From contig NZ_CP030941.1 of assembly GCF_036621415.1 (NCBI RefSeq), positions 62,001 through 126,000 on the forward strand: a stretch of 64,000 bases of DNA. Reading direction: 5' to 3'. The notes under the pieces were generated by a model. The model worked only from the letters and a program-made list of their open reading frames with translations. It searched no databases and was not told the DNA's origin. Positions 1 to 8,469 of the stretch are shown here, piece by piece; position 1 is the first letter of the stretch, and the number at the start of each line of letters is the position of its first letter. Source of the DNA: Nitratireductor thuwali (GTDB taxonomy: Bacteria > Pseudomonadota > Alphaproteobacteria > Rhizobiales > Rhizobiaceae). Both the position numbers and the translations under genes were made by a program.

Positions 1-42
1 CGGCCGACTCCGTAGCGGGGCATATCAGGAAATGCGCCAAAC

Positions 43-67
43 GACTGCACTACACTGTAGTGCAGTC
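43..67. promoter_or_regulatory. 25-bp perfect palindrome, operator-like
   Basis: Two perfect 12-base arms (left arm GACTGCACTACA) flank a single central C. There is no T-run on either side, so it does not look like an intrinsic terminator. A TACA/TGTA core in a palindrome of this length fits a TetR-type operator. It lies 25 bases beyond the stop of the ankyrin-repeat gene, so it probably controls a gene to the left of the window. The regulator is not visible here. Confidence 0.5.
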
Positions 68-91
68 TGCGCCATGGCCATCTCGGCGCTG

Positions 92-1723
92 TTAGCCCGA
101 GGGCGCGGAGCCACTCTCCAGAAGATGCGCTGCCACGTCCTCCGAGAACCGCCTGCGTTTGCCGCCGACGAGGACGCATTCCGGATATTCAGGATCCCGT
201 TGCGCGCCCGGCATACCGTGCTCGACCAGCGCCTCGGCGCAGGCCACCCAGTCGCCATCCTCGACGGGCCGGTTCCATGAAGCCCAGCTCAAAGTACCGC
301 ACACGTTGTCGCCGTAGCCGTGTTCTTCGGTCCAAGAGGCACCGCATCCGAGCAAATGACGCACCAACTCAGCGTCGCCCCGAAAGACAGCATGATTCAA
401 CGCGCTCGCGCTCCAGTCGCCGCCGCGAACGGAGATCGGCCAGCCGAGATCGGTCATCAGACGGACTGATCCGGAACAGCCAGCCGCAGCCAATTCTGGA
501 AGCATCCGTAGCCGGGCCTCATCAAGCGTAGCAGGAAGATCAGGCTGGCGGGCCTTGATCCGACGGGCAGCCTCCGCATCGTTGCTCGCGCAGGCGGCCA
601 AGAACAGGTCCGCGTCGTCGAGATCCGCAGTAGCACCTGCCTTTTTGAGCACGGCAGCAACCTCCGGCACTCCGTATCGCAGCGCGTGCGTATAGGCGCT
701 GACACCGTCCGGCGTCCTGGCCGTGGGATCGGCGCCCGCTTCGAGCAGAGCCTCGATATGGGCGGGCGAACGACGACGTCGTATCGCCCAGAGGACCAGC
801 TTTCCATCCTTCAACTCGTCGGTGCCAGCGGCATCCGATAGGAGAAGTCCAAACGTGTCGAGATCATCAAAGTCGAGGCATCGATAGAGCGCGTTTGTGC
901 CGGTGACGATGGCACCAGCCTCCAGCAAAATGGGCGTGCAGATCGGTTTGTCCAAAGAGTGATAGAGGGATTCACCGTCATTCGGATCGGCACCCGCCGC
1001 AAGCAGACGGCGCGTGAGATCCGGATCGTAGTTCACTCCGGCCGCGCCATGGAGCGCCGAGACCTGCCATTCCTGACCTGGTGCACCGGCCAAAGCAGCC
1101 CAGCGCTTGCCCACGGTCAGGTTCGGATCGGCACCGGCTTCGAGCAACAGATCCACCACCTCGTGCAACCGGCCCGTATAGTCAGCGATGCGGAGCAGGC
1201 TCGAATGCGTTACGGCGATAAGCGGGGTCAGATCGAGCGGGCCGCCGGTTCGGTTGACCCAGGAGGGGTCCTCCTCTATGCGGCGGCGGACCATCTCAAT
1301 GTCTCCGACGGCGCAGGCGAGCCAGGCATCTTGCTTGGGCAGGTCCGGGTGATCGGCCAAGAGCCGTGTTGCGGCCTTGGGCCTGGCGCTGTTCGTGCCG
1401 CCGGCCAAGTCGCCGGCATAGACCAGTCCGCAGAACGCCTCTGCGAGGGTGCCCGAATCCGTATCACGCGCCCGGCTGGCATCCACATAGGCCTTGAGGT
1501 CGGCCCACGAATCAAAACCGTATTCGCGGGCTATGCAAGATTGCGCGTCGTGCAAGCGCAACTTCAATCCGCTTATCGCGGCAGAATCGCGGCCTGCCGC
1601 TATGGGTAAAGCATTGTGGAAGCGTGCGATGGCCTCCGGTGTCGCGCATCTGAAGTCTGCCAGCAGGTCTTTCGCCTGACGCTTCAGGTGGTCGATGTCG
1701 GGCCGGCGGGGGAGCGATTTCAT
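92..1723 (-). CDS. Ankyrin-repeat protein
   Basis: A 543-residue protein. The start at 1723 (MKSLPRRPD...) was chosen over an upstream in-frame start because GGAGG lies five bases before it. The N-terminal segment (HLKRQAKDLL, about residues 10-20) is the head found on a group of bacterial ankyrin proteins. The body carries degenerate ankyrin repeats, visible as recurring LLEAGADP, LLAAGADP and ALLEAGADP units from about residue 190 to 500. No signal peptide or enzymatic domain was seen, so it is probably a cytoplasmic protein-protein interaction scaffold. Its partner cannot be deduced. The family assignment is solid; the role is unknown. Confidence 0.85.
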   Translation of the reverse strand: MKSLPRRPDIDHLKRQAKDLLADFRCATPEAIARFHNALPIAAGRDSAAISGLKLRLHDAQSCIAREYGFDSWADLKAYVDASRARDTDSGTLAEAFCGLVYAGDLAGGTNSARPKAATRLLADHPDLPKQDAWLACAVGDIEMVRRRIEEDPSWVNRTGGPLDLTPLIAVTHSSLLRIADYTGRLHEVVDLLLEAGADPNLTVGKRWAALAGAPGQEWQVSALHGAAGVNYDPDLTRRLLAAGADPNDGESLYHSLDKPICTPILLEAGAIVTGTNALYRCLDFDDLDTFGLLLSDAAGTDELKDGKLVLWAIRRRRSPAHIEALLEAGADPTARTPDGVSAYTHALRYGVPEVAAVLKKAGATADLDDADLFLAACASNDAEAARRIKARQPDLPATLDEARLRMLPELAAAGCSGSVRLMTDLGWPISVRGGDWSASALNHAVFRGDAELVRHLLGCGASWTEEHGYGDNVCGTLSWASWNRPVEDGDWVACAEALVEHGMPGAQRDPEYPECVLVGGKRRRFSEDVAAHLLESGSAPSG

Positions 1724-2210
1724 GAAAACCTCCGTGCATCTGACGCCGACGACTCGCAACTCGGCTGCACAAAGGCTGGAGAGCTATCAGGTTTTCAGTG
1801 CAAGTGGGCTCTGCCCTTCCCGCGAGTCCAGGTGCGGCTTGCCCGCACGGCAGAAGCTATTTCAGTGCGCGATCCAAGTCAAATGGTGGGGGCACGCGGA
1901 AGCGCAACATTCGAGTTGGGTCAGGATGAGCTATTCGGCACGCATCCCGCGGAGCCGGTTCGCTCTAGACTTTCCGTCGACTCCCTCCGATGTACGCTTC
2001 CAGCGAAAATAGAAGCTCGCCGCTACGACTGGGCCGAGGTCATCAGCCGAACGGCGGCTTACTTAGTTTTTCGGCCAATACCGGATAGGCAGAATCGGCC
2101 CCAACAGGACGTTCGTCAGCGCGCGAGAGTGCCCGCATTCCACCTACTTCAGCCATCGCTGTCACCCGACAATCCTTGCGTCGTCTTTGATTTCCTGGTG
2201 CACGGATAGC

Positions 2211-2270
2211 GCACAGGAACGCTGGTAACTCTTTGAAAAAAGTTCTCTTTTCGGTCCAGTCCATCATCGG
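2211..2270 (-). repeat. att-like repeat copy 1 (dusA type)
   Basis: The core GGTCCAGTCCATCATCGG (2253-2270) is the reverse complement of the dusA codons for PMMDWT. It is followed on the element side by a less conserved arm starting GCACAGGAACGC (2211). The same core plus arm occurs at 43218-43276 in the same orientation: 17 of 18 bases match in the core and about 25 of 31 in the outer arm. Similarity beyond the dusA-coding core argues that both sites carry arm sequence of related integrative elements. Confidence 0.65.
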
Positions 2271-2339
2271 TGCGACGGCAAACCGTGGCCCAGAGTAATT
2301 CACGCGCGCGCATTCGTCCTGACAATATTTCTTCTCCAA
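2251..2339 (-). pseudogene. dusA: dusA 5'-end fragment (tRNA-dihydrouridine synthase A)
   Basis: On the minus strand the codons read GPRFAVAPMMDWT, the conserved N-terminal FMN-site motif of DusA (usually R-F-S-V-A-P-M-M-D-W-T-D-R). Directly after the tryptophan and threonine codons the reading diverges from DusA (EKRTFFKEL...), and none of the remaining roughly 300 residues follow. The 5' end of dusA is the known target of dusA-associated integrases, and the break falls exactly where those elements recombine. This is therefore best read as a gene end displaced or supplied by an integrative element. The intact gene, if present, lies outside the window. Confidence 0.75.
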
Positions 2340-2617
2340 TGCGCCGTTCAGATGCTCGTGCTAAATATAGCCGTCATCCCCCTCCCCCGCCAGTCTGTTG
2401 ACACCAACATAGTCCAAGCGGAAGAGACACTTTCAAAATCGATCAGCTACCGATCCAAAGCGGCAATCGGGCTACATTGCTCGCAGCGTCCGCTTCGCGC
2501 CCAATTTCGGTCATCGAGCCAACCGTGCCCGCGATCTCAAAAGCCGCCATTCGAACGATCAAGCCGGCGTGGCTGATAAGCAAAAATGCCGCCTACATGA
2601 CCACCGATGGCACCGGA

Positions 2618-3649
2618 TCATGCCATTTCGGCACGCACGATCGCCGCGCCATCGGCCATTGCCTTCATCTTGCCGAAGGCGATGTCGCGAGGCAGGTACT
2701 TCAAGCCACAATCCGGCGCGATCACGAGCCGCTCAGGTGCGACGTAGGATAGCGCGCGGCGGATGCGCCCGGCCACGATTTCCGGCGTCTCGATCTCCAG
2801 CGTCGACAGGTCGAGAACGCCAAGGATGATCGTCTTGCCTTCCAGCGTCGCCAGGACCGAGCAATCGAGCTCTGACTGCGCCGTCTCGATGGAGATGGCC
2901 TTGACCGCGCTATCGACCAGTTCCGGTAGGAAGCTGTAGCCGTTGGGCCGTTCGTGGATGACCGCGGCATAACCGAAACAGATATGCAGCGCCGTCTCGC
3001 CGTTCACGCCATCGAGCGCGCGTGCAATCGCCTGCAAGCCGTATTCGCGGGCCTTCTCGGGCCGGGCCTGCAAATAGGGCTCGTCGATCTGCACGATGTC
3101 GGCCCCGGCGGCGAAAAGATCCTTGATCTCCTCGTTCACCGCGCCCGCATAGTCCAGCGCCAGTTCCTCGTCGCTGTCGTAGAAATCGTTCTGCGCCTGC
3201 TGCGCCATCGTGAAGGGACCGGGCACAGTGATCTTGATCGCCCGGTCGGTGTTGGCGCGCAGAAACTCGACGTCGCGCACCTCCACCGCATGCCTGCGCT
3301 TCACCTTGCCGACCACGCGCGGAACCGGGTTGGGGTGGCCCGAACGGTCGAGCGCAGTGCCAGGATTGTCGATATCGATGCCGTCGAGCGCCGTGGCGAA
3401 ACGGTTGGAGTAGCTTTCGCGCCGCATCTCGCCGTCGGTGACGATGTCGAGGTCTGCCCGCACCTGGTCGCGGATGGCAAGGAGCGTGGCATCGTCCTGC
3501 GCCTCGTCGAGAAACTCAGGCGCGACCCGCCACAGTTCCTTCGCCCGCACGCGCGGCGGGAACCGGCCGGCCAGCTTGGCGCGATCGAGGAGCCATTCGG
3601 GCATGGCATAGGAGCCCACCAGGGATGTGGGAAAGAGAGGTAGTTTCAT
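2618..3649 (-). CDS. MetE C-terminal-like (cobalamin-independent methionine synthase II family) protein
   Basis: A 343-residue protein of the UROD/MetE-like TIM-barrel superfamily, about the length of the MetE catalytic half alone. Visible motifs are VTDGEMRRESY (about residue 70), QIDEPYL (about 175), LHICFGY (about 208) and APDCGLKYL (about 315). The His-x-Cys and the late Cys match the zinc ligands that activate a thiol. The N-terminal folate-binding half of true MetE is absent, so this is probably a thiol- or methyl-transfer enzyme and not the housekeeping methionine synthase. It starts 24 bases after the stop of the amidohydrolase gene and likely shares its transcript. Confidence 0.75.
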   Translation of the reverse strand: MKLPLFPTSLVGSYAMPEWLLDRAKLAGRFPPRVRAKELWRVAPEFLDEAQDDATLLAIRDQVRADLDIVTDGEMRRESYSNRFATALDGIDIDNPGTALDRSGHPNPVPRVVGKVKRRHAVEVRDVEFLRANTDRAIKITVPGPFTMAQQAQNDFYDSDEELALDYAGAVNEEIKDLFAAGADIVQIDEPYLQARPEKAREYGLQAIARALDGVNGETALHICFGYAAVIHERPNGYSFLPELVDSAVKAISIETAQSELDCSVLATLEGKTIILGVLDLSTLEIETPEIVAGRIRRALSYVAPERLVIAPDCGLKYLPRDIAFGKMKAMADGAAIVRAEMA

Positions 3650-3673
3650 GAGGTCGCGTCTCCCGGTCTTATG

Positions 3674-5041
3674 TTAGTTTCTGAACACGTCACGATCGAC
3701 GCCGGATGCCTCGAAGAGATGATCGCGGCTGGCTTCCAGTTCGGCCCGCAGTTTGGGCAGGTCGACGCCGAGCAGTTCGCCGCGCCATTTGCGGATCTTG
3801 CCGGCGACCAGGACCGTGTCGACATTCGACCGCTCCATCAGCGTCACCACGGCGCCCGTCGCATGGTTGAGCGGCGCGACATTGATCGCATTCGCGTCGA
3901 GAAGGACGATGTCCGCCTCCTTACCGGGCGTCAGGCTGCCGGTCTTCGCGTCCAGCTTAAGCCCCTTCGCGCCTTCAAGCGTCGCGAAGCGCAGCACGTC
4001 GCGCGAGGTCACCATGGCCGAGCAATCCGTCCGGCCGCCGAGCGCTTCCTCGTTGATGAAGGCGCGTTGGAGCGTCATCGCCGAGCGCATCTGCGTGAAC
4101 GGGTCGGCCGTCATGGTGCACTCCACGTCGGTGGAAAGCGAGGGCTGCATGCCGAGGTCGAGCGCCTTCTGGATCGGCGGCATGCCGTGGCGCATCGTCA
4201 TCTCGATCGGGACGGACAACGACACGTGCGCGCCGGCGTCGGCCGCCGCCTTCCAGGCGAGATCCGACATGCCCGTCATGTGGATGAAGATGTTGTCCGG
4301 ACCGAACAGGCCCGACGTCGCCAGTTCGTCGAAGGTCTCGCGCATGCCGAACGTGCCGACGACGTGGAGTGCAACGGGGACGTCCAGTTCACGGCCCAGC
4401 GCCCACGACGTCTCATAGCCAGGGATATAGATCTCGCCGCCCATCACCATGGTGAGAAGCTGATCATCGGAGGAGAAATGCTCCCGTTTCAGCCGGCGCG
4501 CGTCGTCCGGATATTTCGACTGGTCGCCCCAGCCCTCGAAATAGCCGAAGACGGCACGCCGTCCGGCCTGGCGCAGCGCCTCCACCACGGCGTCCGAATG
4601 CTCCGGCGAATGGTGAATCTGCGACACGTCCATCACGGTGGTAACGCCGGCGTCGAGCTGCGAGAGCGAGCCGAAGAGCTCGTTGATGTAGACGTCGTGC
4701 GGACGATACACCATCGAGAACTTCTGCAGCATGTGCTCGTAGTAATTGTAGAAGCTGTGCGGCTGTCCGTCATTGACGAGGATGCAGTCGGCCAGGAAGC
4801 CGCGCAGCGCGGTCTCGAACTGGTGATGGTGCGTGTCGACGAAGCCTGGAATGACCACCATGCCGGTCGCGTTGACGACTGTCGTGTCGTCCGCCTGCAG
4901 GTTCATGCCCACCGCTTCGATGCGCTTTCCGGAGATCAGGATGTCGCCGCCGGCAAAATCGCCCACGGCCGGGTCCATCGACACGATATGGCCGCCGCGG
5001 ATCAGCAGCCGGCGCCCTTCCTCGCCCGACCATGACGGCAT
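3674..5041 (-). CDS. Amidohydrolase / cytosine deaminase-like metal hydrolase
   Basis: A 455-residue metallo-dependent hydrolase. The start MPSWSGEE at 5041 is the first plausible one; the open frame runs on antisense to the CoA-transferase gene and is not coding there. Metal-site motifs are DTHHHQF (H71 and H73), ALHVVGT, IHMTGM and the STDVE aspartate near residue 305, as in the ATZ/TRZ and guanine/cytosine deaminase group. A C-terminal beta-sandwich element (LTPGKEADIVLLD) closes the fold. It is the first gene of a minus-strand pair with the MetE-like gene and is divergent from the CoA-transferase operon, so it probably works on the substrate that operon imports. That substrate is unknown. 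Confidence 0.85.
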   Translation of the reverse strand: MPSWSGEEGRRLLIRGGHIVSMDPAVGDFAGGDILISGKRIEAVGMNLQADDTTVVNATGMVVIPGFVDTHHHQFETALRGFLADCILVNDGQPHSFYNYYEHMLQKFSMVYRPHDVYINELFGSLSQLDAGVTTVMDVSQIHHSPEHSDAVVEALRQAGRRAVFGYFEGWGDQSKYPDDARRLKREHFSSDDQLLTMVMGGEIYIPGYETSWALGRELDVPVALHVVGTFGMRETFDELATSGLFGPDNIFIHMTGMSDLAWKAAADAGAHVSLSVPIEMTMRHGMPPIQKALDLGMQPSLSTDVECTMTADPFTQMRSAMTLQRAFINEEALGGRTDCSAMVTSRDVLRFATLEGAKGLKLDAKTGSLTPGKEADIVLLDANAINVAPLNHATGAVVTLMERSNVDTVLVAGKIRKWRGELLGVDLPKLRAELEASRDHLFEASGVDRDVFRN

Positions 5042-5224
5042 TGCGCCGGCGCCCGGCCGACCTCCGGCTGCCGCACCGGATGCCTCCCCGGACGGGCTGT
5101 AATGTATCGCCGAGCCCAGCGCTCGATCGGCTTCATCATGTCCCACAAGGCTGATCTTGCGATCGCCTATGACGGCGCGCCTTCCGCTGCTGCCGCCGCC
5201 AAGAAGAATTCCTGAGGCCGGCAC

Positions 5225-6367
5225 ATGAAGATACTGAAGGACATACGGGTTATCGAGATGGGGACCTACATCACGGGTCCCGCCGCCGGCATGCATCTGG
5301 CAGACCTCGGCGCCGACGTGATCAAGGTCGAGAGGCCCAAGACCGGAGACCCCTTTCGCGCGTTCAAGGGCGGGCTCTATTCGCCGCATTACCAGACCTA
5401 TAACCGTAACAAGCGCTCGATCGCGCTGGATACCAGCCAGCCAGACGACAAGGCCGTCTTCGATGACCTCATCCGTGGCGCCGACGTATTCATCCAGAAT
5501 TTCCGACCTGGCGTCGCCGAGAAGCTCGGTGCAGGCGCAGCCCAACTCAGCGCGCTCAATCCCAAGCTCGTCTATTGCGCCATTTCCGGCTTCGGCCAGA
5601 GCGGCCCATCGCGCGACAGGCCGTCCTTCGACACCGTCGCACAGGCCGCCAGCGGCTATTTGCGGCTGCTGACGCCACCGGCAAATCCACGCGTGATCGG
5701 CCCCGCGATCGCCGACGCCGTAACCGGCCACTATGCGGCGCTCGGCATCGCCGCCGCGCTTCTGGAACGCACGAAGACCGGCAAGGGCCGTCGCCTCGAC
5801 ATCTCGATGATCGAGGCCATGTGCCATTTCAACCTCGACAGCTTCACGCACTACTATTCCGTGGGCGAGATCATGGGTCCGCTCAGCCGGCCCACGGTCT
5901 CCCAGTCCTACACGTTCGCCTGCTACGACGGGAAGTGGATCGCCATCCACATGTCGTCTCCGCCCAAGTTCTGGGAAGGGCTCGTCGCCGCCGTCGGCAT
6001 GCCCGAGCTTTTGAGCGACCCGCGCTTTGCCGAACGCCCGGCGCGCATCGCGCATCAGGACGACCTGATCGATATCCTCACGCCTGTCTTCGCAAGCAAG
6101 TCACGTGACGAATGGTGCGATCTTCTTCTCGCGAACGAGGTGCCGCATTCGCCGGCCTACGATGCCAACGAGGCGCTGGAAGACCCACAGGCGGTCCATC
6201 TCAATATCAAGGTTGAGGCAGAGCATCCGGAGATGGGGCAGTTCACCACCGTGCGCGCGCCTTACAGCTTCGATGGCGAACCGGAACTCGGCGTGCTGCC
6301 GCCTCCAACCCTCGATGAGCATGGCGCGGAGATCCGGCAGGAACTCGCGCGCGGCAAGACGAAGTGA
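5225..6367 (+). CDS. CaiB/BaiF family (class III) CoA-transferase
   Basis: A 380-residue class III CoA-transferase, normal length for the family. The N-terminal motif VIEMGTYITGPAAGMHLADLGADVIKVE and NRNKRSIALD are family hallmarks. The aspartate that forms the acyl-enzyme anhydride is expected in RRLDISMIEAM near residue 192. The enzyme swaps CoA between an acyl-CoA donor and a free carboxylate in the cytoplasm. It heads a plus-strand run with a YciI-like gene, a TRAP importer and an FMN reductase. That suggests activation of an imported carboxylate, but the substrate cannot be read from sequence. Confidence 0.88.
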   Translation: MKILKDIRVIEMGTYITGPAAGMHLADLGADVIKVERPKTGDPFRAFKGGLYSPHYQTYNRNKRSIALDTSQPDDKAVFDDLIRGADVFIQNFRPGVAEKLGAGAAQLSALNPKLVYCAISGFGQSGPSRDRPSFDTVAQAASGYLRLLTPPANPRVIGPAIADAVTGHYAALGIAAALLERTKTGKGRRLDISMIEAMCHFNLDSFTHYYSVGEIMGPLSRPTVSQSYTFACYDGKWIAIHMSSPPKFWEGLVAAVGMPELLSDPRFAERPARIAHQDDLIDILTPVFASKSRDEWCDLLLANEVPHSPAYDANEALEDPQAVHLNIKVEAEHPEMGQFTTVRAPYSFDGEPELGVLPPPTLDEHGAEIRQELARGKTK

Positions 6368-6389
6368 CCTGAGTTGCGAAGGGGGAGCC

Positions 6390-6773
6390 ATGGGAATTCC
6401 AGTCGAAAATGTGAAGCAGGCATCGAGCGCGATGCTCCAGAAGGAGCTCTATGCGATCTTCACCGTGCCGACGGGCGGCATCGAGCCGATACTGGAAGGC
6501 CTTGAGGAACACCTCGCATTTCAGACCGGGCTCGAGCGCGACGGCATCATGTTCGCCGCCGGGCCGATGTGGAGCAATGACGGGAGCGAGTGGAACGGCG
6601 ACGGGCTCGTAGTAGTGCGCGCCTCTTCCCGCGAAGAAGCGATCCTCATAGCCGAGCGCGACCCCATGCATATCAGCGGTGCACGCCGGTTCACGGTGCG
6701 ACCGTGGATGGTCAACGAAGGAACCATGACGGTAAGGCTCGCGATGTCGAGCCAGACCTTCACACTGCTCTGA
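6390..6773 (+). CDS. YciI-like (YCII domain) small protein
   Basis: A 127-residue protein. The start at 6390 follows a strong AAGGGGGA ribosome site; the open frame extends further upstream only as an out-of-frame shadow of the CoA-transferase gene. The core (ELYAIFTVPTGG...HLAFQTGLERDGIMFAAGP...SREEAILIAERDPMH) has the ferredoxin-like pattern of YCII-domain proteins. In that family a His/Asp pair is thought to serve a small isomerase or dehalogenase-like role. It sits 22 bases after the CoA-transferase and 23 bases before dctP, within one operon. Its specific reaction is unknown. Confidence 0.65.
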   Translation: MGIPVENVKQASSAMLQKELYAIFTVPTGGIEPILEGLEEHLAFQTGLERDGIMFAAGPMWSNDGSEWNGDGLVVVRASSREEAILIAERDPMHISGARRFTVRPWMVNEGTMTVRLAMSSQTFTLL

Positions 6774-6796
6774 AGCAAGAAACGGGAGGAACAGAC

Positions 6797-7876
6797 ATGA
6801 ACAGATTGAAAGGACTGCTGCTTGCAGCCACGATTGCCTTTCCGGCGGTCGCGCAGGCCCAGGAAGAGATCGACCTGACGGTCGCCTCCAGCCATCCGGT
6901 GGTCATTCCCTGGGTCGGGATGATCAAGTCCGTTTTCATGGCCGAGACCGACAGGATCCTCGCCGAGAAGGGCAACTACAAGATCAACTGGAACGAGGCC
7001 TTCGGCGGCTCGCTTTATAAGGCCAACGCAACGCTGAGCTCGGTGCAGGAAGGCATCACGGATATCGGCTGGGTGTTCTCGTTCCTCGAAGGCGCGCGGC
7101 TGCCGCTCAGCCAGGTTTCCACCTACACCCCCTTCTCCACCGCCAATCCGCCGGTGCAGCTCGAAGTCATCTGGGACCTCCTGGAGAACAACGAGGTCTT
7201 CCGGAACGAGTGGGAGCAGTACAACATCAAGGTGCTCGGCCTGACTGATACCGACGATTACGACCTCTACACCAAGAAGCCGATCGAAAGCATCGCCGAC
7301 CTCGAGGGCATGAAGATCTCCGCACCGGGCGTGCTGGGCCAGTGGCTGCGTGGCACCGGCGCGAATGCCGTCGACGGTTCGCTCACCTCGTTCTACACCG
7401 ACATCCAGACAGGCGTCTCCGATGGCGTTCTGTCGCTGGCGCTTGGCGTTCTACCCTCGAAGCTCTACGAGGTCGCGCCATACATTACCCGCGTCAACAT
7501 CGGCACGGCCTTCTCGGGCGCCATCGCGATCAATAAGGACACCTGGGACGGGCTGCCCGAGGAGGTCCAGCAGGCGATGATCGAGGCCGGCAAGACCTAT
7601 ACGGACACACATGCCCAGGACATGATCGACCTTCACGAGGCCGCTTTCGCCAAAATGATCGAAATGGGCGAGGACCAGAACCCGCCCGTGACCATGACGG
7701 AACTGCCGGCGGCCGAGCGCCAGAAATGGGTCGACGGACTTCCCGACATCGCAGGCGAATGGGCCGCAGACGTGGAAGCCCGAGGCCTTCCCGGCAAGGC
7801 TTTCATGAAGGCCTACATGGAAGGCCTGCGCAATGCCGGCGAGAAGCCCGCGCGCGACTGGGACAAGGACCTCTAG
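6797..7876 (+). CDS. dctP: TRAP transporter substrate-binding protein (DctP type)
   Basis: A 359-residue periplasmic binding protein. The start follows GGGAGG and gives a clean signal peptide (MNRLKGLLLAATIAFPAVAQAQ, cleavage near residue 22). The DctP fold is visible in IDLTVASSHP, EGITDIGW, the substrate-handling segment DLEGMKISAPG and NIGTAFSGAIAINKDTWDGLP. It binds an organic acid in the periplasm and delivers it to the DctQ/DctM membrane pair encoded directly downstream. The ligand is presumably the carboxylate acted on by the neighbouring CoA-transferase and amidohydrolase, but this is inference from context. Confidence 0.9.
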   Translation: MNRLKGLLLAATIAFPAVAQAQEEIDLTVASSHPVVIPWVGMIKSVFMAETDRILAEKGNYKINWNEAFGGSLYKANATLSSVQEGITDIGWVFSFLEGARLPLSQVSTYTPFSTANPPVQLEVIWDLLENNEVFRNEWEQYNIKVLGLTDTDDYDLYTKKPIESIADLEGMKISAPGVLGQWLRGTGANAVDGSLTSFYTDIQTGVSDGVLSLALGVLPSKLYEVAPYITRVNIGTAFSGAIAINKDTWDGLPEEVQQAMIEAGKTYTDTHAQDMIDLHEAAFAKMIEMGEDQNPPVTMTELPAAERQKWVDGLPDIAGEWAADVEARGLPGKAFMKAYMEGLRNAGEKPARDWDKDL

Positions 7877-7896
7877 GGCACGACAGGGCAAGGATC

Positions 7897-8469
7897 ATGC
7901 AGTCCGAAGGCGACAAGACCGTGGCGGGGCAAGGCGTCCCGCCCGAGACCGGAGGTCCGGCACGCTACTGGAACAGGGGCGTCGACGGGCTGGCCGCGCT
8001 CGGCACTGTGATGATCCTGTTCCTGATGGCGATCATTGTCGCGGACGTGGCCGCTCGAAACGCGATGGGCGCATCGCTGCCACTGATCGCGGAACTTGGC
8101 GCGCTGACGGTGGTGATCATCGTCTTCCTCCAGCTCGGCGCTGCGGTGCGCAACGACCGGCTGGCGCGCACGGATTTCCTGCTTGCAGCGATTTCGGTCC
8201 GCTGGCCTCGCTTCGCCGCTCTCATACGCGGCGTGTGGGACCTCGTCGGCGCGCTTCTTTGCATCGGCATCGCCTGGTCGAGCTGGGACATTTTCGGACG
8301 CGACCTCGAACATCGCGAATTCATCGGCGTCATCGGTGTGCTGACGCTGCCGACGGCGCCATTTCGCGCATTCATTTTTCTCGGCGCAGCCGTCGCGGCC
8401 ATTCAGTTCCTGCTGATGGCGGCCATGTACCTGCGCGCGGCGATCACCCCCGGGGACAGACGCCCATGA
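7897..8469 (+). CDS. dctQ: TRAP transporter small permease (DctQ)
   Basis: A 190-residue membrane protein. Four hydrophobic segments are visible, at about residues 33-55, 65-85, 108-130 and 148-172, as expected for DctQ. The ARTDFLL segment and the conserved aromatic patch WSSWDIF are consistent with the family. It begins 20 bases after dctP, and its last codons overlap the start of dctM as ATGA at 8466-8469, a typical translational coupling within TRAP operons. It should form the transport complex with the 12-helix DctM. Confidence 0.85.
   Translation: MQSEGDKTVAGQGVPPETGGPARYWNRGVDGLAALGTVMILFLMAIIVADVAARNAMGASLPLIAELGALTVVIIVFLQLGAAVRNDRLARTDFLLAAISVRWPRFAALIRGVWDLVGALLCIGIAWSSWDIFGRDLEHREFIGVIGVLTLPTAPFRAFIFLGAAVAAIQFLLMAAMYLRAAITPGDRRP

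Larger units (their letters stand above)
1724..2617. other. Non-coding stretch with dusA att remnant
   Basis: About 890 bases between the ankyrin gene and the MetE-like gene. The open frames here have no recognisable protein features. The only interpretable element is the dusA 5'-end fragment and its att-like core around 2211-2339. Neither tRNA-like sequence nor transposase remnant was seen in the rest. Confidence 0.6.

Noticed and set aside
3671..5035. A 454-codon open frame on the plus strand, antisense to the amidohydrolase
   Set aside because: Its composition (rich in Arg, His, Val) and lack of any domain mark it as a high-GC shadow of the minus-strand gene, which has a full set of metal-site motifs.
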